DNA of 64,000 nucleotides from Polyangiaceae bacterium (GTDB lineage Bacteria > Myxococcota_A > Polyangia > Polyangiales > Polyangiaceae): assembly GCA_013214025.1 (NCBI GenBank), contig JABSRN010000015.1, positions 1 to 64,000 on the forward strand, given 5' to 3'. Made by a program: the position numbers and the translations under genes. Under the pieces are notes generated by a model. That model saw only the letters and a list, made by a program, of their open reading frames with translations. It had not been told where the DNA came from and did not search any database. Each line of letters starts with the position of its first letter. Position 1 is the first letter of the stretch. Shown piece after piece: positions 63,782-64,000 of this stretch.

Positions 63782-64000
63782 TTAGTCTTGGTACCGCGCC
63801 ATGACGAGAGTGGCGTTGGTGCCGCCAAACCCGAAGGAGTTGCTCATGACGATGTTTGCCTGTTGCTCGCGCGCCGTGTTGGCGACGTAGTCCAGGCGGC
63901 ACTCTTCATCGGGCTCATCCAAGTTGATGGTCGGCAGCAGGATTCCCCGGCGCATCATCTCCAGGCTGAGCACAGCTTCCGCTGCGCCGGCGGCGCCCAG
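63782..64000 (-). CDS. fabF: Beta-ketoacyl-ACP synthase II, C-terminal end (partial)
   Basis: The window edge cuts this gene; about 72 C-terminal residues are visible. LGAAGAAEAVLSLEMM matches the last conserved helix after the catalytic-His region of FabF, and the NSFGFGGTNATLVM motif with the active-site loop is intact, ending YQD-stop. It elongates acyl chains in type II fatty-acid synthesis. The stop (63782-63784) is 42 bp before the nrdR start, in the same direction. Confidence 0.93.
   Translation of the reverse strand: MGAAGAAEAVLSLEMMRRGILLPTINLDEPDEECRLDYVANTAREQQANIVMSNSFGFGGTNATLVMARYQD

Overview
The window is GC-rich and densely coded, with short gaps, frequent GTG/TTG starts and many translationally coupled genes. 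It holds no rRNA, tRNA or CRISPR array. The gene content points to a Myxococcota-type bacterium (the former Deltaproteobacteria): sigma-54 activators including one with an FHA domain, a roadblock/LC7 (MglB-like) protein, a giant kinase-like TPR protein, Gram-negative envelope genes (bamA, a complete type II secretion operon, an outer-membrane barrel protein) and methylmalonyl-CoA metabolism. No marker in the window fixes the genus.

Layout. 1-139: right end of an IS3-family insertion sequence. 222-6970: class IV aminotransferase, an orphan gene, the dnaX-ybaB-recR-ridA block and a lipoprotein. 7065-9413: bioA, a thioredoxin-like [2Fe-2S] ferredoxin and an isochorismatase-family hydrolase. 9595-25529: an NtrC-type response regulator, a good sigma-54 promoter, then gspC-D-E-F-(atypical pseudopilin)-G-H-I-J-K-L-M-N. 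25546-31600 (minus): a TVP38-family membrane protein and a 1763-residue protein with a death-like/effector-associated N-terminus, a kinase domain lacking its catalytic Asp, and a long TPR array. 31838-33745: an FtsB-like protein and a GspE_N-GAF protein. 33784-38329: methylmalonyl-CoA mutase, its MeaB chaperone, a membrane protein and an epimerase-like VOC protein. 38345-43703: an outer-membrane protein, an aconitase-like protein without cluster cysteines, a roadblock protein, aroQ with a long basic N-tail, and a second MeaB-type GTPase. 43756-54950: nth and gyrA, bamA, then divergent parC-parE. 55027-61517: FHA-sigma54 activator, nitrilase-family amidase, MerR-TPR regulator, two uncharacterised genes and an FHA protein fused to a CpaF-like ATPase with a broken P-loop. 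61579-64000 (minus): fabF (partial), nrdR, ribD, def.

How they fit together. The strongest systems-level signal is the type II secretion operon: a near-consensus -24/-12 element lies just before gspC, and a sigma-54 activator with an intact GAFTGA loop is the gene immediately upstream. The operon also carries an extra GspG-like subunit without a prepilin-peptidase site. A second theme is enzyme folds that have lost catalytic residues: a pseudokinase, a P-loop-less CpaF, a cluster-less aconitase and a GspE N-domain without its ATPase. Three of these four are joined to FHA, TPR or GAF modules, which suggests scaffolding or sensing roles. A third theme is low-complexity charged tails on housekeeping or secretion proteins (AroQ, Nth, GyrA, GspC, GspD, GspN). 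No complete, clearly new multi-gene system could be demonstrated; the best candidates are in the findings.
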